Shown: positions 45,761 through 58,432, numbered from the stretch's first letter. The stretch is 64,000 nucleotides of DNA from Eulemur rufifrons (GCF_041146395.1 NC_090984.1:84641114-84705113); one strand, 5' to 3'. Numbers and translations are program-made. The notes: generated from the sequence alone by a model not told the origin.

Positions 45761-47544
45761 CTGCTCCTAAGAGCACTGGGAGTCTCTGGAACACGGGATT
45801 GGGGTGGGGGTGAAAGGAGGGGCCAGATCTTCCCTTTTTACCCCCATCCAAGCCTGACTGGCCAGTATATTTTTCAAGCTTTGTGTTTAATGATGGCAGG
45901 ATGTATCCACCTCTGCACTGCGGGGTTGGTTTTTAACAACAAAAGCAGGAATTATTTTTTTTCTTATGAATTGCTTTACTGAACCTCCTATATGTGTCTC
46001 ATCTAATCTCCTTGGCTGTATTATGTGTTTTTGTGTGTGGAAAAAAGGAGGGCTTAAATGTCAGAGGGAAGGGATCAGATTCCCTATCCTCTTGCCAACC
46101 AAGAGCACATTTACTAGTCTCTTCCCTCCATTAAATGTTAAATGATGTTTATGAAGCACCCACATGGGCCTGGAGCTTTTCTCAGCACTCAGGGTTGCCA
46201 GGTGGCCAACATAAATGGCATTACCCTTTATTTGAACTTTCTACTCTGGTGTTCTTGGAGGCTCTGCAGGAACACAAACAGACCAATATTTAAAGTAAGA
46301 ACCAAGAAGGGGATAGACACGACACAGGAGTAGTCCCTGATTCTTAATCAGGTAAATCAGTGAACTAACTGTGATCCATTTCATCTTATCTCGTTCCCCG
46401 TAAGCCCCGTCCAGCAGCTGCCCTCAACTTCTCCAGCCATCTCCCACCCTGGCTGAACTCTGTTCGCTCCTTCCTGTCCAAAGGAGTTGACAACCCATCA
46501 AATGCTAAAAACGGTGGCACAATAGACCAACTTTTCCTATTAAAATCTCACAGATGGGGTGACCAGACTCACAAACTCAATATTGGGGTTCATGATTTTA
46601 CAGTGGGAAAGGACTTTTAAACCAGATCTGGCCTGCAAAATCCAGATCGTATGGTCGCTATAATTATATACCAGATAAGTAAAAAAGTGGGCACTTTATG
46701 CTAGCAGATGAGGAAAGGAGAAAGGCTTCTTTAAAGATGAATCATATTCCTCCTTTTGTGTCCAAACCTGGGATCTTTCAACACCTTGTTCAGTATAACA
46801 ACTGCTAAGTAAACTCAGGGTGGGCAATTATCTTCCTATCATCACCAGGAGCTGAGATACATTAATATACAAAAGTAGACTGTTACATCTTCCTACTCCA
46901 AAAACACCATTAGTAAACTAAGCGTGTACTCCAGGGAAAGCACACGGCCACTCCTTCACAGAAACTCCCTGCAGAGCAGGCAGGAAGGAGGAGGAGGAAG
47001 GGGAAGTGTGTGCGCCACCGGACTCTGGCCCTCCTCTCTCGTGCTTTCAGGCCAGCGATGATGCATCTGACGCTATGTGAACGAGATTTGCAGGTGTGTG
47101 TGGGAGGCCATGGGGCAAGCCCAGATGAATGGGGACTTGGGGAGAGAAGGATTTCTGGGACACAAGCAGAAGGTTGTGCTTGAATGAGCATAAACAGGAC
47201 AGATGCCTTTTCCTGAGGGAGGGCAGATTTAGAGGAGATTTAGAGCCCTGTGCTGCACGACCCTAATGCTGTTGTCAGGGGAAGATGTAACAGGACAGGA
47301 GACTGGCTCCATAGACACAGAGAGTCGGGATTGTCTGACTGCTTGGAAAGTCTGCCGAGCCCATTGGAGCTACCTCCACAGCAGTCCAGGAAACGTGCCA
47401 GTCTTGATGGATCAACTCCCATGGAGTAAATGAATGGATAAGTCAAGGGCACAAGCACCTGACCCATAGAGGCACTCAGGAGAATGAACGGGTGGATATG
47501 CCAATTTAAGCTTCAGAGTCAATAATTCAGCCCAAGAGCTGTAT
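45761..47544. other. Unique non-coding DNA
   Basis: About 1.8 kb without a recognised repeat. Frames at 46910-47191 and 47240-47467 minus are unsupported. Confidence 0.5.
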
Positions 47545-47763
47545 CTATTCATTCGTTAGTTCATTCTGTACATAAATTTTGAATGCCTACTTTATGGCTC
47601 ACACTATGTAGCAATGAACCAGGCAGAAAAGATCTGCCCCCCAGAGCTTCTGGTAGGGAGACACAGACAAATAACTATACAAACAAATAGATAATAAGAT
47701 AATTTATAATCAATGGCAAGTGCCATAGAGAAACTAAAATGCAGTATTAGAAGAGATTAGAGC
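47545..47763 (-). mobile_element. L2 LINE, 3' end
   Basis: Antisense L2: 'tctattcattcgttagttcattc', 'gaatgcctactttatggctcac', 'ggtagggagacacagacaaataac', 'caagtgccatagagaaac'. It abuts a hAT element. Confidence 0.8.
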
Positions 47764-48080
47764 AGAGGTTGGCAAACTTTTTCAGTAAAGGGCCAATGGA
47801 AAAATATTTCAGGTTTTGTGGGCCAAACACTCTCTACTGCAGCTATTCAACTCTGCCGTTGTGTCATGAAGGCAGCCGTGGATAATATGGAAATGAATGA
47901 GCATGGCTGTGTTCAAATAAAACTTCATTTATAGACACTAAAATTTGAATTTCATATAATTTTTATGTGTCATAAAATATTATTCTTCTTTTGCTTTTTT
48001 CAACCATTTAAAATGTAAAAAGCATTCTTAGCTCTCAGGCCCTGAAAAATCAGAACAACTAGATTTGGTCCCCAGGCTTT
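47764..48080 (+). mobile_element. hAT-type DNA transposon, near full length
   Basis: Starts 'cagaggttggcaaactttttcagtaaagggcc' and ends 'ctagatttggtcccc', with 'tgggccaaacactctctactgcagctattcaactctgcc', 'aataaaacttcatttatagacac' and 'caaccatttaaaatgtaaaaagcattcttagctc' between. These belong to one non-autonomous mammalian hAT family. I am unsure of the exact name. Confidence 0.82.
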
Positions 48081-48086
48081 TAACAA

Positions 48087-48088
<2 letters not shown>

Positions 48089-48119
<31 letters not shown>
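48089..48119. repeat. (GT)n microsatellite
   Basis: About 14 GT units lie just after the end of the hAT element. Confidence 0.95.
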
Positions 48120-48120
<1 letters not shown>

Positions 48121-49699
48121 ATAATCTCCACAGAGGCATCCATAGTAGACAGTTTTTGAATAGTAGCGAGGGAAAGCAGATCTAGAAACTTCTGTGTCCT
48201 GGCTTGGTCATGGTTTGGACATAGAAATATGAAGACGATCCTGGTGTCTGTGCTCATCAGCAGTGGTGAAGGTTCTTGTTTAACGGATGCACATTGTGGA
48301 CTTTGATTGGTGGGCATGTCTTTGGACAAAACGGACTCTGACTTTACTGGCCCTGGTTTCTCTTCTGCAAATGTCTTTATTGTTCAAATTTGGTCATTTT
48401 TAGATTTTAAGTGACAGCATCTTTCTAGAAAAACCATGGGAAAAGCAGTGTACAGCATGAGTTGAGTTTTGTTTTGTTTTTAACGCAAAGTGGCTCCTTC
48501 AAGGCTTACAACTTTTTGAGTGTTGTAGATTGTTTGACTCCTGGATTCTAACAAATATTGATTAGTTTGGTACCTTTCACATATTATATTATGATATAAT
48601 CTCATTAAATCCAAATTATTAGACGACTCTGGCATTCCCTATTCAAAAGGAAATGGACAACCATCCACACACCATGAAACTGTGGATGTCATAAAAAACT
48701 TGATAGAAGCTTCTGAGAACCTGCTGCACCTCCTCCATGTCCTATGAATTAGGGACAGAGCAAGAGGGGTGACGAAGGTAAATAGGCAGGTCCAGGTCTG
48801 AAACTTGTCTTTGCAGAGAATTGTTTTGATTCTTTGGCTTCTGTTCCCCATAGCCTTTGGCCTTGAGTCTATCCCTACTCTTGGGGAAGCTACCCAGGTC
48901 CATACTTTACCCTTCATATGTGGATTTTTACTTTGTCCATTAACATTGCTTGCACAAAATTAAGGCACAGAATAGCATCTCAACCCTTCATATCCCCAAT
49001 TGGGGGGCAAAGCAACTCAGCAGTTTTCAAGTCCTGGCAGCATCAAAAGAGCATCTGCAACCAATTACCATCTTTTCCCCCCTGTTTCTCACCATCCCTT
49101 GCTTAAAAATGGTTAACTTATTTTTTTCCCCTCATATCCTTGTAAAAACACATACACACACCGACACACACATGTGCTCCCAGGCTGAAATCACAAGTGC
49201 CAAGGCTCAGCCTGGAAAGAACGTTTATGACTGGGTTATACATCCCCCAAAATAGGGGCTTACAATGGAAACACTGACAGATCATTAACTATAATAGCAT
49301 AAACCAAGGCACAGAGTTCTCACATTGTCTCCATTTTGTTTGTGTCAGCAGGATTTCCAGGCCCAGAATCTGGTTGTAGCTCATGACTGTGCCCAACCGT
49401 GGGAGGCCAATTTGAGGGCAAGATGACAGCCTAGAGAAAATGGCCTGGGACAAGCAGAGCCCTCAGGTGCAGGACATCCTGTGATGTTTGGATTCAGTAG
49501 TGATCACAGAAATGTCAGCATAGAGGAGACACCTTGTGGGCTGGAAGCCTAAATTCCTACCAGCCCCTCATCTCAGAAGACCAATTTCTCCTCGCCCCAG
49601 GTATGACTTTTACTGATATAAAGAAGAAGCAACTTAGAGCAACAAGCCAGCAGCTGAGAGGTTGGACTTGTCCCCTGCCAGGTCTCAGTTCTGGTTCTT
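48120..49699. other. Unique non-coding DNA
   Basis: No recognised repeat apart from a short imperfect ACAC tract near 49147-49172. Frames up to 101 codons are unsupported. Confidence 0.5.
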
Positions 49700-49797
49700 A
49701 CACTCTCCTTCCAGGTCAAGCCAGCTAACTTCATCACCAGTGCTTACAACATTGTCTGGCACATAGTAAATGCTCCATATATATTTGGTGTCAGATG
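49700..49797 (+). mobile_element. L2 or MIR 3' fragment
   Basis: The text 'agtgcttacaacattgtctggcacatagtaaatgctccatatatattt' is the shared L2/MIR 3' end. The upstream part is too degraded to tell which. Confidence 0.6.
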
Positions 49798-49889
49798 CAT
49801 AGATGGATGGATCAGCAAGTTAATGATTAGCAAATGAGTCTCTATCGGCTTGTTTTATCTTTTGTGAAATGAGGTGAGTCCCACAAGAT

Positions 49890-50040
49890 CAGTGGCTCTC
49901 AATCCTGGTTGCCCATTAGAATAACCTGGAATCTCTTTACAAAAACGCTGATCAGATCCTACACCAGATCAAATTAAGTCAGAATCTCTAGATATGGAGA
50001 TATCAATAGTTTTAAAACTCCCTCGGTGGTTCTAACATAA
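49890..50040 (+). mobile_element. hAT-Charlie MITE (MER5-like)
   Basis: Contains 'atcagtggctctcaatcctggttgcccattagaataacctgga' and 'gtcagaatctctagatatgg', the start and middle of a MER5-type element. The second terminal inverted repeat is only partly readable. Confidence 0.78.
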
Positions 50041-50216
50041 AGCCAGATTTGCAAAGCAATGAAATAGATAATTCTAAAATTCTGTATTTAAAATTCTATG
50101 GATCTTAACTAATTTGGAGTAATAAAATTCAAGGCCTAGAATTTGTCTCTCCCCAGCTCAGAGAACTAAAAGGAAGATAAGTGAAATGACATTAGAAAGT
50201 TATATTTAGGAAATAA

Positions 50217-50390
50217 TGACTATTCATTGGATTCCTTGGTGCCAAGCACTGTGCATTGCATATATTATCTCCAGTCCCTCTGACAGGTGGCATGATCTCA
50301 TTATCCCTGTTTTTCAGATAAGGAACCTGGGGCTCAGAGATGCTAAGTGAATTATCTAAGGCGGCTCATAAACAGGGAAATATGACCCCC
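50217..50390 (-). mobile_element. MIR fragment
   Basis: Antisense MIR: 'gccaagcactgtgcattgcatatatt', 'ctcattatccctgtttttcagataaggaacctgggg', 'gctaagtgaattatctaaggc'. Confidence 0.8.
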
Positions 50391-52166
50391 TGAGCTACCG
50401 TGGGTGTTGTCCATCAGGTAGCACCCAGTGCCTTCCCAGAATTAAATGGAGTTCAGCATCAGGCAAAGATTTTATGTTCATCCTGAGTGGTGGAAGAAAG
50501 AGGAGGGAGAGGTTTGGGGAGGAGGGATTCCCTCCCACCCTGTTCCCTTGCAACTTGAAAAAGGACAATCCTGTCTCTCCCTAGGCCTCAAGCTGTCATA
50601 GATGAGCCCTGATAAAGGCCTGGGGCCTCCTCCTTGAATTCCTTTGTTCCAGTACCCATCCCATTAGAAAAAGGTCACACATCTTTGGCCCCTTTTAATT
50701 TCAGGGGTGGAGAGGTAAAAGCCCAGTCAGGGAAACCTGTGCAATTATGAGCAATTACTTAAACGGCTTTCAGACAAGCCTTGGCCCTCCACCAGCAGGC
50801 AGAGGGGCCTTCGTCTGGGTTTTGCAGGCAAAAATGAGTGAGGGTGGGAACATTGGGGGATGGAGGGGGGAGACAGCAAAGCCTTTTGTCACTGGGTTAC
50901 AAAAAACTCCTGATTGGTATTTCCTGCCACTGCACCAGCTGACACAAACCAGCCCTGCGCAGGGGAACTATTCACTTAAAAGTCATCCTTTCCTTTACTT
51001 ATCTGCCTCTGAAGAAACTAATCTATTAGCAGTAAGAAATCACTCCAGCAGCTTGAACTAAGTGCTGCTCCTACTGAAAATGCCACAGCCCTGCCCTTCA
51101 GCTTGCTCTAGAGGTCCCCTCACCTCCACTCCTCCCTCCTCAGGGCAGCAGCTCCGTGCTGGCCCGGGTCAGAAGTGTCTCTGACCAGGACAGATAACAA
51201 GGGCCATTACATTCCAAATCCTTCCCCAACCTCCTCCCCTCCCTTCTGCCAAAATCCAAACCCAATTTCTCCCTGGCAGATCAAAGGCTGCCCAAGCTAC
51301 AGGAGAGCTCACTCGATCAATAAACCCTTGACACAGGAATAAACAAAATGATCCAATATTTTCCATCAGGATTCATTTTGTCCATTACTATGCCTTTCCC
51401 TTTGAGAACCTGGAAAATTTAGTGTGGAGTTCAAAATATGAATAGTTTGCTCTCTGAATTAAAAAACCAAAAATGCCCAAGCAGCCCCAGAATACTTTTC
51501 TGGTCTTTGTCTGTCTTAAACATACAAACCATAAGAGGAGGGTTAGCAGTATAGTTGGACTTTTTGGATCTTCCAAAAGCAACTTTCCTTCCACTACACC
51601 TAAATATGCAAGAGCAACTGGAAAGCTACCTAAGCAATTAAATCTAATTTTAACAATTAACTTTGTAATTCACAAAGCATAATAAAAATTAATATGCTTC
51701 TCTCACTGTTCAACCTAATTCAAAAGTACCTCACTAACAAATATCTGAAACCATGGATCAAAAAGTACAACTAAAGCTAAATTCAGGATGCTGTGTGCTC
51801 AGGACAAACCCGTTGCTTTTGATCTCATGAGAATATTCATTTAAAAATCAATTCCATTAGATTTCTACATCACTCTCCTGTGACTATTTCTTTGATTCCT
51901 AAATCCTTAATCCATGAAATTGGAGGACAGAGAACCTGGAGAGCTGAATTGCTAAAATGTTCCATAGAACTAGTTTGGAATATGGTCATCCAGATGCCCC
52001 ATTAAGTCATATCTCATTTTCCTCACACATACCTGCAGGTAATCAAATATTATTACAGCTTCAGGAATAAAGTCTTCCATCTTCCTCCTTTACAATATTT
52101 AGATCAATTTAAGCTTTTTGTTATTAAGTACTGGAAATGTTTGATGAAGATCACTGAAGCATATTA
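50391..52166. other. Unique non-coding DNA
   Basis: About 1.8 kb without recognised repeats. Part of it (50690-51060) has homeobox-like and GATA-like motifs and could be regulatory, but the signal is weak. Confidence 0.45.
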
Positions 52167-52205
52167 AATGTAGGATCCAGATGTAGGATCCTAATGTAGG
52201 ATCCA
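52167..52205. repeat. 13-bp tandem repeat, three copies
   Basis: Units AATGTAGGATCCA, GATGTAGGATCCT and AATGTAGGATCCA lie head to tail. Units one and three are identical. Confidence 0.95.
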
Positions 52206-52399
52206 GAAAAGGGAAAGCAAAGTAGACCAGCAACATAGGACAAGGGGGCAAACAGTGTCTTGCGGCATAAGGGCAGCTACAGCTTGAGCCTGGTATGCAG
52301 ACAATAGGGTGTGTCAGCTTTACATTTATAACCTGGAGGAAGAATATTGACCCCTCACCAAGTTGTTTGCATATTTCCTTCTAAAGCATGAGTTAATAT
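52206..52399. other. Unique non-coding DNA
   Basis: No recognised feature. Confidence 0.5.
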
Positions 52400-52645
52400 T
52401 GACAGCTACCGCTTATTGAGAGCTCATATTTCCCAGGCACACAGCTAAACCCTTGACAAGCTTTATATTATTTCCTTCAGTCCTCACAAGAGTCCTATGA
52501 AGTGGTCCCATTTAATAGATAAGTGGATCCTAAGAGGTTAATGGTCTTCCTCCAAGTTCACATGGGTGTCATTGGAAATGCTAGGATTTGAAGGGAGGCA
52601 TCTGACTTCAGAGCTAGTACATGAACTGCCAACCTAAGGCAAATA
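52400..52645 (-). mobile_element. MIR SINE
   Basis: Antisense MIR: 'cgcttattgagagctcatatttcccaggc', 'cctcacaagagtcctatgaagtgg', 'ttaatagataagtggatcc', 'gctaggatttgaaggg'. Confidence 0.8.
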
Positions 52646-55039
52646 ACGTCTGCAGCTTTACTAACCCATCGTTTTTAATTTCAACCAAGAGGTGATAGCC
52701 TATTTCTTCTACGACATCTTTTCCCCATCTTCTCAATCCAAGCCTTCATATGGCTATAGCAACACTTATTTTACCAAGAGGTACACTTATATTGCCTGTC
52801 TCCAATTATCTTATTATTATTAAACACTTTCCTCTCTTTCTTGCGTTTCTATTTAGTCAAGAGAAAACTTGACTTAATTAACAAGTTTTCTCCTGACTTA
52901 ATTATGGATCACGAAGTGCCACTGATTACATGTGCCTACCCCCTGTATCTTTTGACCTTCAGGAAACATATCTTTTACATTAATTTCCTTGGTTTTCAAG
53001 TGCAACATTTTAAAGAAGCCTGACATTATTTATTGACATGTCTGACCCCCAGCAGGCATATACGCATTTTACTCATTTTCATCTTCCTCCACTTAGCAGT
53101 GATTTGCACTAATCTTGAGGGGCGGGGAATGTTTCATTTTATTAAAGTAATGAGCAACTGTCTTCAGACCCTGTGTTCAGTGACTACTTTGGCAGCCCTT
53201 TCAAATGGTTCACCATGGAGGTCAGGGTCAAGCAGCCTTTGGATGCACACACGCCACACCTCTCAGTAAACTCACCTGGACTGGTGGGTCTGCCTGCCTG
53301 AAGATGGAACTTGATGCTTCTGTTTAAATATTGGCTCCTTGGCCTAAGATTGATCAGCACCACTGATCCACCAGTGGAAAAAAAATCTCTAAGCCAAGCC
53401 ATACACTCTTCAGGCAACATAGGCAGGAAAAAAAAAAAAAAATACCTAAGCCAGCCAAAAGACAATTATTTTTGTCTCTGTTGAGAAAATCAAATTAGTT
53501 CCCTATACTCAATACTACATAATTTGAAGAATGTCTTATAATATGCTGAGATTCATGTTAAAATGTAATCAAACCAAGTTGCTGAATAGAGAAACTCTAT
53601 TTGTTGTTGACTCTATTCTTAGAAAATGGAAAACAATCTTGCCCAACGAGTGAGTCTTAATGAAAAGCATTATTTTCTAGAATATGCCTTTTAACAGGAT
53701 TTCTCAAATATCAGAGGATTTTGCTGTCAAAAGAGGAGCCTCAACTCAAGGCATCTTTGTGAGAACCACAGTGAGACAATTACCTGCCTTCCCACAAGCC
53801 TTTGCCCATGATAGATCTGCCCTCCCCAGTGACACACTGTCACCTGGGCTCCTCATAGCCAAAGGTACACGTGTCTAAAACTGGCAAAATGAATTCTTGG
53901 CCTTGTAACAAAACAAGAGTAACTGCCACCAGTGTTTGATCCCATGGGCCTTTGCCTGTTTAGCACCATGCCTTCACCAATGGAGTTAAGGAGCCACACC
54001 ATGTGGTCATGTCACCTAGCATGAAACCATCAAGCATGTGAATCCTCGATTTGCAAGAAAAGTCTTGGGAAATTAAGGCTAAAATACTATTTACCTGTCT
54101 GTCTTCATCCATGAGCCCCCAGACTGTCCACAAGACTCTGAAATCTAGGTTGAGGAAACCATGCCCTCACAGCTCTTACAATCTGTGCACCTAAAGAATT
54201 AGCACTATGTGGATGCCACCAAGGTTTATAGCTTGTACTTTCTGGAGCAATGGACCGAGTTGCACCTGGACCAACTTGAGCCATGGCTGGGGCAGCCAAG
54301 GAGCACTGCACTGGAATGTGGAGAGCAGAGTCCTGAAACAACTCTGGGCAGCAAGCCCATGGAGGGCCCCTGGGCCTATCCCTGAAAACCATTCTGCCTT
54401 CTTAGAGCTCTGGGACTGAATGGAGGGGAAGCCTCAAAGATCTCTAAAATGTCTTTGGGTCATTATTCCATTGTTCTCATGATCTCTTCTATCCAAACTA
54501 ATCTTAACACATGGTCGCTTGGCCTCACCTTGGTTTGCCCTTCTAAATAAGCCTTTTCATTCTTTACATGGCCAGGCTATGAATTTTCCAATTCTTTCCA
54601 TTCTGCTTCTCTTTTAATTATAAATTTCATTATTGTCATTTCTTTCCTCTTACATATTACTGTATGTGGTAATGTGGTTATAACTAGCCATGCAGCTCCT
54701 TCAATATTTTGCTTAGAAATTTCTTCTGCCAGGTATCCTAGTTTATCACTCTTAAATTCCACTTTCCATAAACCCCTTGGCCATGAACAAGATTCAGTCA
54801 AGTTGCACATGACTTTATAACAAGTATGACTTTTATTCCAGTTTCCAATACCTTGTTCCTCATTTCCATCTCAGCCCTCACCAGAACCACCCTTAATGAT
54901 CCATTCACAGCAATCTAGGCGTTTTATAGCCTGCTCCTCCAAATTCTCCCAACCTCTACACATTACCCACTTCCCAAAGCTGCTTCCACATTTTCAAGAA
55001 TCTGTTGTAACAACAGCTCAACTTCTTGTTACCAATTTT
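52646..55039. other. Unique non-coding DNA
   Basis: About 2.4 kb. An A15 run at 53428-53442 has no SINE body on the 5' side that I can recognise. No gene-like signal. Confidence 0.5.
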
Positions 55040-55456
55040 CTGTCTTAGTCCATTTTCCGCTGCCATAATAAATTGTCATATAAATAAACTGCCATATAAA
55101 AGACTGAGCAATTTATAATGATCAGAAATTTATTTGGCTTATGATTCTGGAGGCTGAGAAGTCCAAGAGCATGGCAGTGGCGTCTGGCGAGGGCCTTCGT
55201 GCTGTGTTATCCCCTCAAAAAAGGCAGAAGGACAAGTGAGTACAAGAGCGAGCAAGAGAGGGCCAAATTCACTTTTTTGACAAAGCCACTATTACCATAA
55301 CTAACCCACTTCCCTGATAATGACTTTAATCCATTCATGTGGGCAGAGCCCTCCTGACCTAATTGCTTCTTAGTAGGCTACAGCTCCCAACACTGTTGGA
55401 TTGGGGATTAAGTTTCCAACACATGAAGTTAGGGGGACACAGTCAAACCATAGCAG
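55040..55456 (-). mobile_element. MLT1-type solo LTR (ERVL-MaLR)
   Basis: Antisense LTR: 'tcttagtccattttccgctgccataata', 'gattctggaggctgagaagtccaagagc', 'gacctaattgcttcttagtaggctacagctcccaacactgttgg', 'caaaccatagcag'. Related to but distinct from the LTR at 14143-14526. Near 55065-55100 a short segment (ccatataaa) is duplicated. Confidence 0.82.
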
Positions 55457-55954
55457 CATCTATTTCTAGAAGACAGTAAATTTCACACAATATGGTCCTA
55501 TTAACCAAAAGTAGCAAAATTAATATGAAATAAAAATGGTTGATTTGAGCCTTTAATAGAAATCTAAGACTATATATATTATAATACAAATTATATATTA
55601 TAAAATATTTTATATATCATATATAATATTTACAACAGTTTAGGACTTTATTGAGGATAGACTGAAATAAAGCATTTCACAAGATTTCTAGTGGCTCCAT
55701 TTCACTCAGCCGCACCTGGAAGACTGGAGAAATTAGGATCTTTGTTTTGTTTTGTTTTCTAATGTAAAATTACCACCAAAATTCTAATGTTCCTTTTCCC
55801 TTTTTACTTTATCTCCTGGCCTTTCTCTTTGTTGGGTGCTTAGGGAGCAAGGAGTCAGCCTACAATAAACACTTCTGCTCTGGGGGACTTAAGTGGAGTC
55901 CGATGATGGAGATTTTCCTGCAGGGACCTCCCTACCCTTCCTAATCCTTTGCTC
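55457..55954. other. Unique DNA with an AT-rich tract
   Basis: An AT-rich simple tract of TATATA and ATAAAATAT lies at 55570-55632. The rest shows nothing. Confidence 0.55.
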
Positions 55955-56447
55955 CTTGTCTCTGGTCCTCTCACGGAGACCTCAGCCTGCACCACTTCCC
56001 TTTCCTTCACCACATTCCAGACATAATGGCCTTCTTTCCCTTTCTCCAACACACCAAGCTCCTTCCTTCCGCAGGTATTTGCATGTGCAGTTCACTCTAC
56101 CGGAAGACTCTTCCCCATCTGCTTCTCATCCTTCAGAGCCTGGCTCAATAGTCACCTGCTCCAAGACACTTTCCTGACCTCCCTCACCTGAATCAGTTCT
56201 CCACCTCCACCCAGTGACTTGCCATTGTATCACCTGAGATTTATCTTTGGAGTGCTCATGATAGTCAAGAAATCATCTTCTGTGTTCATTCAGTCATTGT
56301 TAGCTCTCTCCCCCTTTAAGAATATAAGTTTCACGAAGGGAGAGCTTCATCTATTTTTTGCATTTTCAAACACCCAGCACCTAGGCAATGCCTGGCATGT
56401 CAAAGGAGCTAAATAAATATTCAATGAATACATGAATGAATGAATTG
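55955..56447 (+). mobile_element. L2 LINE, 3' part
   Basis: Sense L2 in order: 'cctcagcctgcaccacttcccttt', 'caacacaccaagctccttcc', 'tctaccggaagactcttccccatc', 'agtcacctgctccaagacactttcctgacc', then 'cacccagcacctaggcaatgcctggcatg' and the tail 'aatgaatacatgaatgaatgaat'. This is the best sense L2 in the window. The 94-codon frame 55893-56177 lies outside any intact L2 ORF. Confidence 0.88.
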
Positions 56448-56629
56448 TCCAATGTTCTTCAAAAGAAAAGGCACAGCTTCTCCAGAGAGCCTATCCAATA
56501 CCTGACTTGTTATTTAGAGAGTTTGAAGAACACTAATAACCTCAAACATCCTGGCACTCTGCTTAGTGCCACGTATTGTGAAAACCTGCCAGACTTTGGG
56601 CGGGGGAATACTCTAAACACAAAATTGTC

Positions 56630-56686
56630 TATATATTTACACTTGATCTTAGCCAAAAAGCCAAGAAGTCATTGCTTATATATTTA
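56630..56686 (-). pseudogene. RNU2 (pseudogene): Truncated U2 snRNA retropseudogene with flanking direct repeats
   Basis: Read on the minus strand, 56672-56638 matches the first about 35 nt of U2 snRNA (cttggctttttggctaagat, then caagtgta) with about four differences. The match stops just after the 5' stem-loop and branch-point-side region begins. TATATATTTA occurs at 56630-56639 and 56677-56686, directly flanking the fragment, as expected for L1-driven insertion of a truncated RNA copy. It lacks the branch-point recognition, Sm-site and 3' stems and cannot be functional. Confidence 0.8.
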
Positions 56687-56744
56687 AATACTTAGATATG
56701 TTTAACACCTAAGGAATGATAATAGTTACCATTCCATGTCTTCC

Positions 56745-56948
56745 CTCACCAGGAATGTGTATAACGCATTCTCTCATTAGTCCCCAGAGCAAGCCTATGT
56801 GGTTGGAGCATTATCCTTATTTCACACATGAGGAGACTGAGTCTCCAGTGATTTGCCAAAGCACAGGGAACAAATAACTATTAGAATTGAGACTTCCTCC
56901 TTGTCTGTCTCATCTGCCTTGAAAGCTCATGCTTTTAATCACCTGTTC
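56745..56948 (-). mobile_element. MIR SINE
   Basis: Antisense MIR: 'ccccagagcaagcctatgtgg', 'tccttatttcacacatgaggagactgagtc', 'gtgatttgccaaagcacagggaac', ending 'catgcttttaatcac'. Confidence 0.82.
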
Positions 56949-58204
56949 ATTTTGAGAAATCTAAACATCAGTATGGTAACGATAATCAGCCTATGGTTGT
57001 CCATACATGAGATGTACTACAAGATTTGAAAGCATTTATGTAATACGATTTTTAATGATCATTTTCCAGCCCTTCATACCCATTCTAGACAAGTGCTTAT
57101 TTGCAAGATAGGAGTACAACCACTTCAAGTTTTTTGTGAGTTTTTCTGTATTTTCAAATATTGCCCCCATCCACTCAACGGAATGAAAAGAGAATTATTT
57201 GAGATTTAGCACCCATAGAAACTACTGCTTTTTGTTCCGAGTGACAAATATCTTACATTTTTCAGATATAAACTGAGTTCCTCCTTTTTTCGTAGTGAAC
57301 TTCTACCAAAAGTAATGTGCAAAGCTGAAAAAAACCAACGTTCCTAAGAGTAAAATTCATATAGAATTTTATAATTCCCAATTTTTCTAGAATAATAGCT
57401 ATACCAGCAGCAGCACTGCTCAGAGAAAGCTATGAAAACATCAGGATATTTTAGAGAAAAACCAAGAAGGAAATAATTTATTATCTTTCAACCTTCAGAC
57501 AGTTATATTTCTTTTATCCCGATACCTGACTTTTCTTTTTTAATCTGTCCACCATGTAGATGTCGGAGTCTCTCTTTTTTTCTCTTTCTTCTTTCCTAGA
57601 ACTCATTACAAGAGTATCTACCTATTAAGCTCTTAGTCCTGCCCACCTGCCTTGTAATCCTCTCCCCACCTCAATCTCTGCATGAAATTCACCAGCTCCT
57701 CCCTTAATTTTTTCCTCTGTGAGATGAGCTTCCAAGTGCTTACTCCTTTCTGCCTGACTTTGTATGAAAATGCAAGGGTTTAAGATTTATGGTTCTGCTT
57801 AGCATGCCCTCTTGCCATCTATCCTGGGGCTTAACTATTGAGTAAAAAATCCCCCAGCTGAAATAGCAACAGAAGATGGGTTTTAAAGACATATCTAGAA
57901 CTCCCAGTTCAATCAAAAAAGCAAAAGCTTTGAAACTTTTTGCATCATGGTGGGGAAGGAGTTTCCATAGCCTTACTCATATTTTGAAAAGGGCACTTTC
58001 AGCAGACTCCATGATGTATTAACTGAATGACTAGATTTAACAAGGGCCCTTTCACAATAGGGAGAGCCTGTGTGCACATGGACTTTCTCAGGCTAGTTTA
58101 GAATAGCAAGTGTCAATGTCACAGGACATGTCCCACTTCTGGGTAAAATAGCCAAAAGGCAGAGGAAATACAATGTTAGAAAGCAATGGAAAATGGTATG
58201 TCCT
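56949..58204. other. Unique non-coding DNA
   Basis: About 1.3 kb. No recognised repeat or gene. Confidence 0.5.
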
Positions 58205-58432
58205 GGCCATTAAGAGCACAGGCCTTGCAATCCCAGTTTTAGCACAGAAGAGTTTGTATGATCGTGGGCAAGTCAACTTCTCTAAGTCTCAGTTACCTTA
58301 TCTGTAAAATGAGGCTATTCATGGTACCTAACTCATCATTTTGCTATGATGGTTTGATGAAATAGTACAAAAAATCCCTTAATTACCACAGCATAATGCT
58401 TGATAAGTGGTTCCCATTATTATTGCTGTTTT
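58205..58432 (+). mobile_element. MIR SINE
   Basis: Sense MIR: 'ggccattaagagcacaggcc', 'gatcgtgggcaagtcaacttctctaagtctcag', 'ccttatctgtaaaatgaggc', 'cataatgcttgataagtgg'. Confidence 0.86.

Noticed and set aside
53428..53442. A15 run as the tail of a SINE or processed pseudogene
   Set aside because: No SINE or mRNA-like body is recognisable on its 5' side on either strand.
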